From assembly GCF_001620365.2 (NCBI RefSeq), contig NZ_LQMT02000019.1:74912-138911 (forward strand): a stretch of 64,000 nucleotides of DNA, read 5' to 3'. Position 1 is the stretch's first letter, and each line of letters begins with the position of its first letter. A program made the position numbers and the translations under genes. The notes below the pieces were generated by a model. The model was not told the origin of the DNA and ran no database searches. It saw only the letters and a list, made by a program, of their open reading frames with translations. This stretch comes from Amycolatopsis keratiniphila subsp. keratiniphila (lineage in GTDB: Bacteria > Actinomycetota > Actinomycetes > Mycobacteriales > Pseudonocardiaceae). Positions 39,859-49,145 of the stretch are shown piece by piece.

Positions 39859-40968
39859 TCAGCAGAAGACCTCTGTGAGGAGCTTGACGAACGCCGGGTT
39901 CGAGTCGCCCCCGGTCGGCGCGGTCGTGGCCGAAAGCTCCAGCCGCTTATGGGTGTCCGGCGTGGTCAGCAGTTGCGAGGAATAGCCGGGGATACCGCCG
40001 CCGTGGCCCCACACCCGGGTGCCGCACGGCAGGGTCTGCACCTGCAGGCCGAGGCCGTACTCGGGGCTGACCGCGGTGGTCTTGGAGATTTCCTTCTGCT
40101 GCGCGGGTTCGAGCAGCCGGCCGCCCGCCACCGCCGCGCCGAAGGTGTCCAGATCGCGGGTCGTCGAGATGATCTCGCCCGCCGCCCACGCGACCGACGG
40201 GTTGAGGCGGGTGATGTCGACCGGCTTGCCCGCCACGGACACGTAGCCGTGGGCGTGCGGGCCGCTGATGCCGACGTCGTCGCCGGGGACCTCCGTGTCG
40301 TGGAGGCGCAACGGCTTCAGAATCCGTTGCTCGACCGCCTTCTCGTACGGCTTGCCGGTCAATCGTTCCACCAGCAGACCGGCGACCACGTAGTTGGTGT
40401 TCGAGTAACTCCACCGGGTGCCGGGATCGAAGTCGAGCGGCCTGCCGGTCGAGATTCTGAGCAGTTCCTGCGGTGTCCAGTGCTTGTAGCGGATCTTCTC
40501 GAACTCGGCCGGGTCGAGCGGCAACGCGTCGGTGTAGTTGTAGAGGCCGCTGGTGTGCTGCAGGACCTGACGGACCGTGATGCGGCCGTCGATCAGGCCG
40601 GGCAGGTAACGGACGACCGGCGCGTCCAGATCGAGCCGGTCTTCGCCTTCGAGTTGCAGCAACACCGTCGACACGAACGTCTTGGTGATGCTCCCGACGC
40701 GGAACCGGCCGTTCTCCGGGACCGGCCGATTCGACCCCAGTTCCGCCTTGCCGGAGCGCGCGGTGAAGCGCTGGTGGCCGTCGGTCACCCTGGCTTGTAC
40801 GCCGAGCGCTCCTCCGCTTGTGGTGAGCTGGTCCAGCGCCTCCTGCACGACCTTGCGGTCGGCGTCGGTGTCGGCCAGCGCGGTGCCCGTGGTGGCGATC
40901 AGTCCGGCTGTGGTGAGCGCGGCGACAAGCCGGATCCTCAGCGAAGGCCGCGAGAGTTTTCTTTGCAT
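39859..40968 (-). CDS. Secreted serine hydrolase of the beta-lactamase/DD-peptidase (S12) type
   Basis: 369 residues with a Sec signal peptide ending near TGTALAD. The active-site motifs are SITK (Ser-x-x-Lys), YSNTNY (Tyr-x-Asn) and HGGG near the C-terminus (the KTG equivalent). These match D-alanyl-D-alanine carboxypeptidases and class C-like esterases. Acts outside the membrane. It is divergent from the amidase at 41203 across a 234-bp gap with no other gene, so the two may share wall-related control. Confidence 0.88.
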   Translation of the reverse strand: MQRKLSRPSLRIRLVAALTTAGLIATTGTALADTDADRKVVQEALDQLTTSGGALGVQARVTDGHQRFTARSGKAELGSNRPVPENGRFRVGSITKTFVSTVLLQLEGEDRLDLDAPVVRYLPGLIDGRITVRQVLQHTSGLYNYTDALPLDPAEFEKIRYKHWTPQELLRISTGRPLDFDPGTRWSYSNTNYVVAGLLVERLTGKPYEKAVEQRILKPLRLHDTEVPGDDVGISGPHAHGYVSVAGKPVDITRLNPSVAWAAGEIISTTRDLDTFGAAVAGGRLLEPAQQKEISKTTAVSPEYGLGLQVQTLPCGTRVWGHGGGIPGYSSQLLTTPDTHKRLELSATTAPTGGDSNPAFVKLLTEVFC

Positions 40969-41202
40969 GATGCGAAAATCCCCCTTAGACGCCCGAAGGC
41001 TCTCCCCGAAAGACCGTGAGCCGACGCTAGCGTCCGACGTTCACCGCCCGCAGTATTCGAAAATCACAACCACCCGAACAGAGCAGATCACGCGGGAGCG
41101 GCTGATCCGTTCGCCCCACGTTTCCTCATATCGAAAACCGTGGAACGCCCCTCGTCGCTGCTGGTTTGCTCGACGCGACCAGTGCGAACCAGGGGAGGTT
41201 TC

Positions 41203-42783
41203 ATGAAGCGATCATTGGCCACGTCACTGGCGGTCGCGGGGGTCTTGACGACATCACTGATCCCGGTGACCGCGTCCGATGCCGCGCTGCTCGCCAGACC
41301 GGACTATCCCGCCGCACGGTGGGTAGCGGCCGATCCGGGCAACTGGGGCAGCCGAAACGGCGACACCATCACGGGTATCGCACTGCACACCTTCGATCCC
41401 GTACCGCCGGCGGTACCGGACTACGACAGCACGATCCGGTTCTTCGCCAACCCGAACGCGGCCCAGACGAGCGCGCACTACGTGATCCGCTCCAGAGACG
41501 GTGACATCACGCAGATGGTGCAGAATCAGGATCGGGCCAATCATTTGCGCGGTCACAACGGCAATACGATCGGCATCGAGCACGAGGCGACCAGCCGCGA
41601 AGAGAAGTGGTACACCGACATCATGATGCGTTCGTCGGCCGCTTTGGTGCGCGATCTTTGCGAACGGTATCTGATTCCGAGGACGGGCAGTTCCGAGCCG
41701 GACGAGCAGAGCGGCGGGATCAGAGGGCACAACCAGTTCTCCGGCCACGAGGGCAATTCCGACCCCGGCAGGTTCTGGTACGAACGGCACGACGCGTATC
41801 TGCAGAAGGTCCGCGGGGGCAAGCGGGACGCGGCCGTGCCGTTCGGCGGGCAGTATCAGATCTTCCAGCGTCAGCGGGACCACAGCGTCCATCAACGGGT
41901 ATGGGACGGTTCGGCGTGGCGTGGCTGGGCCGACCTCGGCGGATCGTTCGCGGGCGAGCCGGCCGCCGTCGCGTTCGGGCGGCAGATGCACGTGTTCGGG
42001 ATCGACAGGGCCACCCGTGAGCTGCGCACCCGGTATTGGGATCCGTCCGGCGGTTGGTCGAACTGGGCCGAGCCTGGCGGAACACCGGCCCGGCTGCGGG
42101 GCAACCCGTCCGCGGTCGTGATCGGCCAGAACCTCCACGTCTTCGCCCGCGGTGAGAACAACCAGGTCTACGAGGCACGCTGGTCCGATGGCGCGTGGCG
42201 GTGGACGAACCTCGGGGGCACGGTCGTCGGCGACCCGGCCGCACTCGATTTCGGCGGCCAGGCCCAGGTGTACGCGCTCGGCTCCGACCAGAGGCTGTAC
42301 AGCAACGTCCTCGGTGGCTCGGGCTGGGGCGGCTGGGCGAAGAGCGGAGAGCCCGGTGCGCGGTTGACCGGGACGCCCTCGGTGATCCGTTTCGGCGGTC
42401 AGGCGCAGGCGTTCGTGCAGGGGCTCAACGGCAACGTGTATCAGGCCGTGTGGAACCGGGAAGGTGGATGGACGTGGCACAACCTCGGCGGTGCGATCTT
42501 CGGTGACCCGTCCGCCACGGTCGTCGGATCCACGGTCCGGGTGACGGCCCTTGGCACGGATAGCCGGCTCTGGACCGACTCCTGGTCGGCGAACGGCTGG
42601 ACCGGCTGGCGAAAGGCGGCAGGCGGGCCGGCCGGCGGGCTCACCGGGACGCCGACCGCGATGGCCTTCGGGAACCAGCTCCAGGTCACCGTGCAGGGGC
42701 TGAACGGACGCGCTCACCAAGCCGCGTGGCAGCCCGGCAGCAACTGGTGGTGGGCCGACCTGGGTGGCACGGCGGCGAACTAG
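41203..42783 (+). CDS. Secreted PGRP-type amidase with beta-propeller
   Basis: 526 residues. A signal peptide ends near ASDA. The Amidase_2 domain (about 35-200) has the zinc-binding pattern with GIALHTFD, SAHYVIRSRDGDITQMV and NTIGIEHEA; it cleaves the amide between N-acetylmuramic acid and L-Ala. From about 215 there are roughly six repeats of about 50 residues (WTNLGGTVVGDPAAL style) forming a PLL-like beta-propeller that may bind sugars. GGGGAGG lies before the ATG. The longer frame upstream is not coding. Confidence 0.85.
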   Translation: MKRSLATSLAVAGVLTTSLIPVTASDAALLARPDYPAARWVAADPGNWGSRNGDTITGIALHTFDPVPPAVPDYDSTIRFFANPNAAQTSAHYVIRSRDGDITQMVQNQDRANHLRGHNGNTIGIEHEATSREEKWYTDIMMRSSAALVRDLCERYLIPRTGSSEPDEQSGGIRGHNQFSGHEGNSDPGRFWYERHDAYLQKVRGGKRDAAVPFGGQYQIFQRQRDHSVHQRVWDGSAWRGWADLGGSFAGEPAAVAFGRQMHVFGIDRATRELRTRYWDPSGGWSNWAEPGGTPARLRGNPSAVVIGQNLHVFARGENNQVYEARWSDGAWRWTNLGGTVVGDPAALDFGGQAQVYALGSDQRLYSNVLGGSGWGGWAKSGEPGARLTGTPSVIRFGGQAQAFVQGLNGNVYQAVWNREGGWTWHNLGGAIFGDPSATVVGSTVRVTALGTDSRLWTDSWSANGWTGWRKAAGGPAGGLTGTPTAMAFGNQLQVTVQGLNGRAHQAAWQPGSNWWWADLGGTAAN

Positions 42784-42914
42784 CGGTGAGCGTGCCCTTG
42801 CTACGCGACCGCTTCGGCCAAGCGGGCGAAGAACACCGGCCTGCTTGATCCGATTGGCGGGTATTCCGTCCCGCATATCGGCAACATCATGGAAAGCAAC
42901 CTCGGGGGGCCAGG

Positions 42915-43889
42915 GTGCTGCGAATTCACTTCACCGACGCGGATATTTCGAGGATCACCATCGCGGAGGACGTCGATGCCTCTTGGGAGACGCTGTTCAG
43001 TCTCCACCTTTTGCAAGAACCCGACGAAATCCTTTCCTTCGACCATTGGCGGCGCCGGATAAGAGCGGAACTGCCCGCCTGGATTCCGCTTCTGCTGGAG
43101 TTGGCGCCGCCTCGCGGCTATTCCGCGGACTTTCTCACTCCGGGGCGTGGAGATGCCGACTCGGATACGGTGATCGACCGGATCATGTCCACTCCACGCC
43201 GTCGGTTGCGGGACGACGTGGCCTGTCTCGTGGATCGCCGGCCGCCGACGCCGTGGACACGCAAGCTGGCGGACGGTGACGTCACCGCCCTGCGGCAACT
43301 CGGTACCGCTCTCGATCGGTACTACCAGCGGGCGGTCGCGCCGTATCGGGGGCGGCTGCGCGCGCACGTCGAGGCGGACCGATCGCGGCGCGGTAAGGCG
43401 TTGCTGACCGGTGGGGTCGACCGGCTCCTCGCCACCCTTCATCCGCGGGTCGAGTGGCGGCCACCGGTGTTGCGGGTGCTCGACTACGTCGACCAGGACC
43501 TCCATCTGGACGGCAGAGGCCTGGTGCTGCTTCCGTCGCATTTCTGCCGCCACCATCCGGTCACCCTGAAAGACGCCGATCTGCCCCCGGTGCTCGCCTA
43601 TCCGGTGAGCTCCAGTTTCGCCTGGCTCACGCCGGACAGGCCGGCCACGCAGGATCCGGTCACCAGCCTGCTGGGCCGCACCCGGGCCGCCACCCTCCGC
43701 GCCAGCACCACCGCGGTCACCACGACGGACCTCGCCCGCCGGATCGGGTTGTCGCCGCCCAGCGCGAGCAAACACGCCAGGGTGCTCCGGGAGGCCGGTC
43801 TGATCACCACCCGGCGCGATGGCGGCACCGTCGTCCATCAGGTGTCCGGCCTCGGCGTGGCGGTTCTCAACGGTGAGTTGCCCGCCTGA
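42915..43889 (+). CDS. ArsR-like winged-helix regulator (DUF5937 type)
   Basis: 324 residues from GTG. Same architecture as the gene at 14003: an N-terminal domain starting LRIHFTDADISRITIAE, and a C-terminal winged helix (DLARRIGLSPPSASKHARVLREAGL). Its helix-turn-helix has the normal length, showing that the seven-residue insertion in the other copy is extra. No target is evident; it is followed at 68 bp by the M20 peptidase. Confidence 0.8.
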   Translation: MLRIHFTDADISRITIAEDVDASWETLFSLHLLQEPDEILSFDHWRRRIRAELPAWIPLLLELAPPRGYSADFLTPGRGDADSDTVIDRIMSTPRRRLRDDVACLVDRRPPTPWTRKLADGDVTALRQLGTALDRYYQRAVAPYRGRLRAHVEADRSRRGKALLTGGVDRLLATLHPRVEWRPPVLRVLDYVDQDLHLDGRGLVLLPSHFCRHHPVTLKDADLPPVLAYPVSSSFAWLTPDRPATQDPVTSLLGRTRAATLRASTTAVTTTDLARRIGLSPPSASKHARVLREAGLITTRRDGGTVVHQVSGLGVAVLNGELPA

Positions 43890-43957
43890 ATCCCCACCCG
43901 CCGTCCACGACCTGGTGGCAACGGGTCGGCGGACTCCGCCAATGGTAGGAATGCCTG

Positions 43958-45280
43958 GTGACCGAACCGAATCTGATCGAAGCAGCCGCCGAAGAGGCAG
44001 TCACCCTCACCAGTGAACTGATCCGCATCGACACCACCAACACCGGTGACCCCGACACGCTCGTCGGTGAACGCGCCGCGGCCGAGTACGTCGCCGAGAA
44101 GCTCACCGACGCTGGCTACGAGATCACCTATGTCGAGTCCGGCGGCAAGAACCGCCACAACGTGATCGTCCGGCTGCCGGGCGCGGACCCCTCGCGCGGC
44201 GCGCTCCTGATCCACGGTCACCTCGACGCCGTCCCCGCCGACGCATCGGAGTGGTCGGTGCACCCGTTCTCCGGCGCGATCCAGGACGACTACGTCTGGG
44301 GACGTGGCGCCGTGGACATGAAGGACATGTGCGCGATGACGCTCGCGCTGGCCCGTCACTACAAGATCAACGGCATCGTCCCGCCGCGTGACCTCGTCTT
44401 CGCGTTCCTGGCCGACGAAGAGGCCGGCGGCAAGTACGGCGCGCAGTGGCTGGTCGAGAACCGGCCGGAGCTGTTCGAGGGTGTCACCGAGGCGATCAGC
44501 GAGGTCGGCGGCTTCTCGATCACGCTGAAGGACAACGTCCGCGCGTACCTCATCGAGACGGCCGAAAAAGGCATCCGCTGGATGAAGCTGCGGGTGCGCG
44601 GCACGGCAGGCCACGGCTCGATGATCCACCGCGACAACGCCGTCACCAAGCTGTCCGAGGCCGTCGCCCGGCTCGGCAACCACCGCTTCCCGCTGGTCAT
44701 GACCGACTCCGTCCGCGAGTTCCTGGACGGTGTCACCGAGATCACCGGCTGGGACTTCCCCGAGGACGACATCGAGGGCTCCGTCGCGAAACTCGGCAAC
44801 ATCTCCCGGATGATCGGCGCGACCCTGCGCGACACGGCGAACCCGACGATGCTCACCGCGGGCTACAAGTCGAACGTCATCCCGTCGGTCGCGGAGGCTT
44901 CGGTCGACTGCCGGATCCTGCCCGGCCGTCTGGAGGCGTTCAACGCCGAGCTGGACGAGATCCTCGGCCCGGACATCGAGAAGGAGTGGATGGAGCTGCC
45001 GCCGGTCGAGACGACCTTCGACGGTGCCCTGGTCGACGCCATGACCAACGCGGTCCTCGCCGAAGACCCGGGCGCCCGCACGCTCCCGTACATGCTCTCC
45101 GGCGGCACCGACGCGAAGTCCTTCCAGTCGCTCGGAATCCGCAACTTCGGGTTCGCCCCGCTGCAGCTGCCCGCGGACCTCGACTTCTCGGCCCTGTTCC
45201 ACGGAGTCGACGAGCGCGTCCCGGTCGACGCGCTGAAGTTCGGTGTGCGCGTGCTCGACCGCTTCCTGCGCTCGGCCTGA
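43958..45280 (+). CDS. M20-family metallopeptidase (dipeptidase/ArgE-DapE type)
   Basis: 440 residues. The two-zinc site is seen in LIHGHLDAVPA, WGRGAVDMKD and FLADEEAGG (Glu base and ligand), with His in the dimerisation-domain motif RGTAGHGSMIH and a late His in ALFHGVDE. Cytoplasmic; hydrolyses dipeptides or N-acyl amino acids. The GTG at 43958 lies 6 nt after TAGGAA, so it is leaderless. It overlaps the next gene by TGATG. Confidence 0.9.
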   Translation: MTEPNLIEAAAEEAVTLTSELIRIDTTNTGDPDTLVGERAAAEYVAEKLTDAGYEITYVESGGKNRHNVIVRLPGADPSRGALLIHGHLDAVPADASEWSVHPFSGAIQDDYVWGRGAVDMKDMCAMTLALARHYKINGIVPPRDLVFAFLADEEAGGKYGAQWLVENRPELFEGVTEAISEVGGFSITLKDNVRAYLIETAEKGIRWMKLRVRGTAGHGSMIHRDNAVTKLSEAVARLGNHRFPLVMTDSVREFLDGVTEITGWDFPEDDIEGSVAKLGNISRMIGATLRDTANPTMLTAGYKSNVIPSVAEASVDCRILPGRLEAFNAELDEILGPDIEKEWMELPPVETTFDGALVDAMTNAVLAEDPGARTLPYMLSGGTDAKSFQSLGIRNFGFAPLQLPADLDFSALFHGVDERVPVDALKFGVRVLDRFLRSA

Positions 45281-46158
45281 TGCCCGGTCTGCTGGCCGCC
45301 GACGGGACACCCCTGCACTTCGAGCGCTGGGGTGATCCGTCGGCGCCGGTGACGGTGGTCCTGCTCCACGGGTACGCCCTCGACAGGCGGAGCTGGCGTG
45401 CCATCGCGCCGGTGCTGGCGGAAGCCGCGGAGAAGCCGGTCGCGGTGCTCGCCTACGACCAGCGCGGGCACGGCGAATCCGGTGAGGTCCGGGCGGCGTC
45501 GGCGACCATGGGACACCTCGCCGACGATCTGGCCGAGGTGCTGGAGAAGGTGATTCCCGACGGCAAGGTCGTCCTGGTCGGCCACGACATGGGCGGGCTC
45601 GCGATCCTGTCGCTCGCCCAGCGGCACCCGGAGGTCTTCGCGGCGAGAGTGGCGGGAATCGGATTGCTCGCGATGTCGGCCGGAGGTGTCACCCCGGACG
45701 CGATCTGGCCGAACGCGCTCGGGAAGCTCGGTCGCGACCTGGAGATGGTCTTCGGGACGAAACTCATCGGTCTGGTCCGGGAGCACACGAGCAAGGCGGT
45801 GACCGCCGGGCTGCGGTGGTGGCTCTTCGGGGACGACCCGGTGCCCGCCGACGTCGAACTGACGGTGCGGATGATCCGCGGCAACTGGCCGCAGACGGTG
45901 TCGGCGTTCCGTCCGGCATTGGACGCCTACACACGGGAATCCGCGTTGTCGCAGGTCGGCGCGGTGCCGGTGATCGCGATCGTGGGGGAGCGCGACAAGC
46001 TCGTACCGACGGCGGACGTCGAAGAACTGGCGGGCGCGGTGCGGAACGGGACCTCGGTGGTGTTGCCCGGGGTCGGGCATGTCGTCCCGCTCGAAGCGGC
46101 TCCGCAGGTGGTGCCCCGCCTGCTGGCCCTGGCGAACCGGGCTCACCGACAAGACTGA
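45280..46158 (+). CDS. Alpha/beta hydrolase with Asp nucleophile
   Basis: 292 residues. HGYALDRRSW gives the oxyanion region. The elbow is GHDMGG, with Asp where lipases and peroxidases have Ser; Asp nucleophiles occur in epoxide hydrolases and dehalogenases. The acid is near VGERDKLVP and the His in GVGHVVP. It starts by TGATG overlap with the M20 gene, so the two are co-translated and may act on one substrate. Confidence 0.82.
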   Translation: MPGLLAADGTPLHFERWGDPSAPVTVVLLHGYALDRRSWRAIAPVLAEAAEKPVAVLAYDQRGHGESGEVRAASATMGHLADDLAEVLEKVIPDGKVVLVGHDMGGLAILSLAQRHPEVFAARVAGIGLLAMSAGGVTPDAIWPNALGKLGRDLEMVFGTKLIGLVREHTSKAVTAGLRWWLFGDDPVPADVELTVRMIRGNWPQTVSAFRPALDAYTRESALSQVGAVPVIAIVGERDKLVPTADVEELAGAVRNGTSVVLPGVGHVVPLEAAPQVVPRLLALANRAHRQD

Positions 46159-46198
46159 CCTTCTTGACAAAAACTCTTTTCGGTGACACCTTCTTGGC

Positions 46199-46789
46199 AT
46201 GTTCTCCGTTGCGGTGATCGAGGACGCGGAAGCGGCCGAAGTGTCGCTGGATCCGGTCCGGGCCAGGCTGCTCGCCGAACTCGCCGAACCGGCGTCGGCC
46301 ACGATGCTCGCCGCGCGGGTGGACCTGCCGAGACAGAAGGTGAACTACCATCTTCGCGCCCTGGAGAAGCACGGGCTGGTCGAGCTCGTCGAGGAGCGAA
46401 GGAAGGGCAACGTCACCGAGCGCATGATGCGCGCGACAGCGTCCTCGTACGTCATCTCGCCGACGGCACTCGCGGCCGTGCAGCCCGATCCGGCGCAGTC
46501 ACCGGATCGTCTGTCCGCGCGCTGGCTGCTCGCGGTGGCCGGCAGGCTGGTGCGTGACGTCGGCCTGCTGATCACCGGAGCGACCAAGGCACGCAAGCGG
46601 GTCGCGACCTTCGCGATCGACGGCGAGGTGCGGTTCTCCTCCGCCGCGGACCGGGCCGCGTTCGCCGAAGAGCTCACCGTCGCGATCACGAATCTGGTGA
46701 GCAAGTACCACGACGAAGGCGCCGAGCAGGGCCGCGATCACCGGATCGTCGTCGCCGTCCACCCGAGTGTCAAAACCGAGGAGCGCTGA
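46199..46789 (+). CDS. ArsR-type helix-turn-helix regulator
   Basis: 196 residues. HTH in about 20-85 (MLAARVDLPRQKVNYHLRALEKHGLVELV). The C-terminal half is unclassified. ACCTTCTTG occurs twice just upstream (about 46160 and 46189). The stop abuts the GTG of the SRPBCC gene, the standard pairing of an ArsR regulator with an AHSA1 partner. Confidence 0.85.
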   Translation: MFSVAVIEDAEAAEVSLDPVRARLLAELAEPASATMLAARVDLPRQKVNYHLRALEKHGLVELVEERRKGNVTERMMRATASSYVISPTALAAVQPDPAQSPDRLSARWLLAVAGRLVRDVGLLITGATKARKRVATFAIDGEVRFSSAADRAAFAEELTVAITNLVSKYHDEGAEQGRDHRIVVAVHPSVKTEER

Positions 46790-47536
46790 GTGGGCCACGA
46801 ATTCGAGATCACGGACCGCGTCGAGGTCGACGCGACACCCGAACAGGTCTGGGACGCCATCGCGACCGGGCCGGGGATCACGTCGTGGTTCATGGGCCGC
46901 AACGAGGTCGACGGCGGGGTCGGCGGCACGGTGAAGACCGCGTTCGGCGGCTACGAACCCACGTCGGCGATCACCTCATGGGACCCGCTGGAGCGGCTCG
47001 TCTACGGCACCGAACCCGCGCCGGACGGACGGTTCGTCGCCTACGAGTTCCTCATCGAGGGCCGCTCCGGCGGCAGCACCGTGCTGCGGACCGTGACGAG
47101 CGGCTTCCTGCCCGGCGACGACTGGGAAGACGAGTTCGAGGCGATGACCGCCGGTGGCGAGCTGTTCCTCCGCACCCTCGTCGAGTACCTCAACCGGTTC
47201 GCCGGCCGGAAGGCCGTGCCGGTGACGGTGTTCGGGCCGATGATCGGGGACTGGGACAGCGCGTGGCTGAAGCTGGGCCGGGAGCTCGGCCTCGCCGGGC
47301 GGCCGGGAACGGGGGACAGGGTCCGGCTTTCCACCGATTCCGTGTCCACCGTGGAGGGCGAGGTCTATCACGCGAACGCGCAGACGGTCGGCATCCGGAC
47401 CGCGGACTCGTTCCTGCGCTTCGTGCGCGGGTTCGCCGGTCCGATGGTCGCGATGCACCACCTGTTCGGCGACGTCGATCCTGCGCAACAGGACGAGCTC
47501 TGGGCCGACTGGCTGGGCCGGGTCTTCAAGAGCTGA
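46790..47536 (+). CDS. SRPBCC (AHSA1-like) domain protein
   Basis: 248 residues from GTG, directly after the ArsR stop. The START/AHSA1 fold is seen in VEVDATPEQVWDAIATGPGI and the later GFLPGDDWEDEF segment. The extra C-terminal ~80 residues form a second domain of unknown role. ArsR-SRPBCC pairs probably sense hydrophobic ligands. Confidence 0.82.
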   Translation: MGHEFEITDRVEVDATPEQVWDAIATGPGITSWFMGRNEVDGGVGGTVKTAFGGYEPTSAITSWDPLERLVYGTEPAPDGRFVAYEFLIEGRSGGSTVLRTVTSGFLPGDDWEDEFEAMTAGGELFLRTLVEYLNRFAGRKAVPVTVFGPMIGDWDSAWLKLGRELGLAGRPGTGDRVRLSTDSVSTVEGEVYHANAQTVGIRTADSFLRFVRGFAGPMVAMHHLFGDVDPAQQDELWADWLGRVFKS

Positions 47537-47549
47537 AGGGGCCGCCCGG

Positions 47550-47602
47550 TCCGTGAAGGCCTCCTTGAGGGACTCTGGGTCCCGCAAGGAGGCCTTCACG
47601 GA
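47550..47602. repeat. TGAAGG-CCTTCA stem with internal hairpin
   Basis: 18-bp perfect arms starting TCCGTGAAGGCCTCCTTG; the loop holds a further GGGAC-GTCCC pairing. It follows the SRPBCC gene in a convergent gap. Confidence 0.75.
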
Positions 47603-47710
47603 ATGTGGTCCGCCCACGTGCGCCCCATGAGTACCACCAGTCACAGCAGCAGCGCGTGAAAGACCCCTTCCCTCGGCTCAGCCGAGGAAACTCGACCTTC
47701 ACACCTTCCC

Positions 47711-47769
47711 GAGTACGTGAAGGCCCCCTTCATTGCGTCTAGCGCAGTGAAGGGGGCCTTCACGTACTT
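47711..47769. repeat. TGAAGG-CCTTCA stem with TGCGTCTA loop, copy 2
   Basis: 20-bp perfect arms (GTACGTGAAGGCCCCCTTCA) extended by five loop pairs around TCTAG. The loop core TGCGTCTAGCGC matches that at 26249. A small palindrome CCTCGGCTCAGCCGAGG stands before it at 47671-47687. Confidence 0.8.
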
Positions 47770-47800
47770 CAGGCTTCAGGCGCTAACAGACGCCGGGCTC

Positions 47801-48022
47801 TCAGGTGATGAGGCCGGGCAGCGGTGTGGCGGTGCGCTTGCGGCGCAACCACACCCTCCGGGTCCCGTCCGAGTAGAGCCGGACGGTCGAAAGCTCCCAG
47901 CCGGCGAACTCGGCGTGGATCGACAGCTGCGTCGCCGCCGCCCGCCGGGAAACACCGGGCGGAAGCTGCAACCGCCGGTACTCCCAATCCCCTTCGACCA
48001 CCGCCTCGTCCACCACTGTCAT
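47801..48022 (-). CDS. DUF5703-family small protein
   Basis: 73 residues: WEYRRLQLPPGVSRRAAATQ, then AEFAGWELSTVRLY and RRVWLRRK. This matches the DUF5703 pattern of small actinobacterial proteins. It overlaps the lipoprotein gene as ATGA, so it is co-translated with it. The function is unknown. Confidence 0.8.
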   Translation of the reverse strand: MTVVDEAVVEGDWEYRRLQLPPGVSRRAAATQLSIHAEFAGWELSTVRLYSDGTRRVWLRRKRTATPLPGLIT

Positions 48023-49032
48023 GGCGTGATCACCTGGATCCCTTCTCCGATGGCCGAGCCGACGACCACACGGCGGCCCTGCTCGTCGACGGTGACCGAA
48101 TCTGGCTGCCGCACGGTGGGGAACCGGTGCTTCTCGATCGGCTCTCCACCGCGGACGTCGAAACCGACGACCTCGTTGCGTTCGGTGAGCGTGACCCAGG
48201 CGAGGCCGCGGGTGCGGTCGTAGGCGATGCCGTACGCCCCGCCGGGAACGGGATAGCGCTGGCGCAGCAGCAACGGCGTCGTGGAGAACGCCAGCAGTGC
48301 GCCCGCGCGCGCGTCGGTGACGAAGACCCGGCCGAGATCGTCGGTGACGGCGTTGGCCGCACCGTCACCGGCGCGCAGGCCCTCGCCGATCTTGCCTTCG
48401 GTGAGGTCGACGGCGAACAGGGCGGTGCGGAGCTTGTCGAGCACGACCACGCCGTCACCGGTGCTCAGCACGTCGTCGGCGCTGTAGATCTGGCCGGTGA
48501 TGGTCCTCGGTCCCGCGTTCTTCGACAGCACCTCGACGGCCTTACGGTCCCGGACGGAGACCAGCGTCGCGTCGCCGTCGGCGAGGCCGGCCGACGGCTG
48601 CCCCGCGACCGCGACCGTCTCCAGCGCGCCACCGGGCAGGGAGACCTTCGCCAAGAGGCTCTTGCCGGGCACGCTGGCGAGCACCTGGGAGCCCGAGACC
48701 GTCAGGCGCTCGGCAGGACCGGGCAAGGCCACGGTCGTCTTCGGGGCGTCCAAGGCGGCGAGATCGTAGATGCGCAGTGACGGCGGCTCCGAGACGGCGA
48801 CGACCAGCGACTTGCTCGCCTCGTCGGTCACCAGGGCCCGCACGCCCGGCACCGCGAACACCGAACCGGCGGGCTTGACCGTCACGGCGGGGGAGACCGC
48901 CGCGGTCGCCGCGACGGGGTTCTGCACGATCTGCAAGGAGTCGTTGGGCGTGTCGTCCGTACTACAGGACGAGAGCACCAGGACACCGGCGAGCGGGATC
49001 GCGATCCGGGAAACGGCGGACAGCCGACCCAC
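48019..49032 (-). CDS. Lipoprotein with beta-propeller-like repeats
   Basis: 337 residues. GTG start with GGAGG at a 7-nt spacing; an ATG at 49077 is possible. The lipobox LVLSSC after a hydrophobic stretch predicts membrane anchoring outside the cell. The remainder shows repeated short strands (VLASVPGKSLLAKVSLPGG, VFVTDARAGALLAFS) of YVTN/NHL-type propellers, which bind proteins or sugars. It is paired with DUF5703 in a two-gene operon seen widely in actinobacteria. Confidence 0.8.
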   Translation of the reverse strand: MGRLSAVSRIAIPLAGVLVLSSCSTDDTPNDSLQIVQNPVAATAAVSPAVTVKPAGSVFAVPGVRALVTDEASKSLVVAVSEPPSLRIYDLAALDAPKTTVALPGPAERLTVSGSQVLASVPGKSLLAKVSLPGGALETVAVAGQPSAGLADGDATLVSVRDRKAVEVLSKNAGPRTITGQIYSADDVLSTGDGVVVLDKLRTALFAVDLTEGKIGEGLRAGDGAANAVTDDLGRVFVTDARAGALLAFSTTPLLLRQRYPVPGGAYGIAYDRTRGLAWVTLTERNEVVGFDVRGGEPIEKHRFPTVRQPDSVTVDEQGRRVVVGSAIGEGIQVITP

Positions 49033-49145
49033 CTTGGTGCCTCCACCTGCTACTCGTCGAACGGACTTGTCCAGCATCCTCCTGGAACTCCACCACGTCA
49101 CGTCAGCGTCACCCAACAGTCACCTAATCCACTATTCGAGACGGC

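Noticed and set aside
47603..47659. Short frame starting MWSAHVRP
   Set aside because: Its apparent ribosome site is part of the adjacent repeat stem, and the peptide is short and low in complexity.
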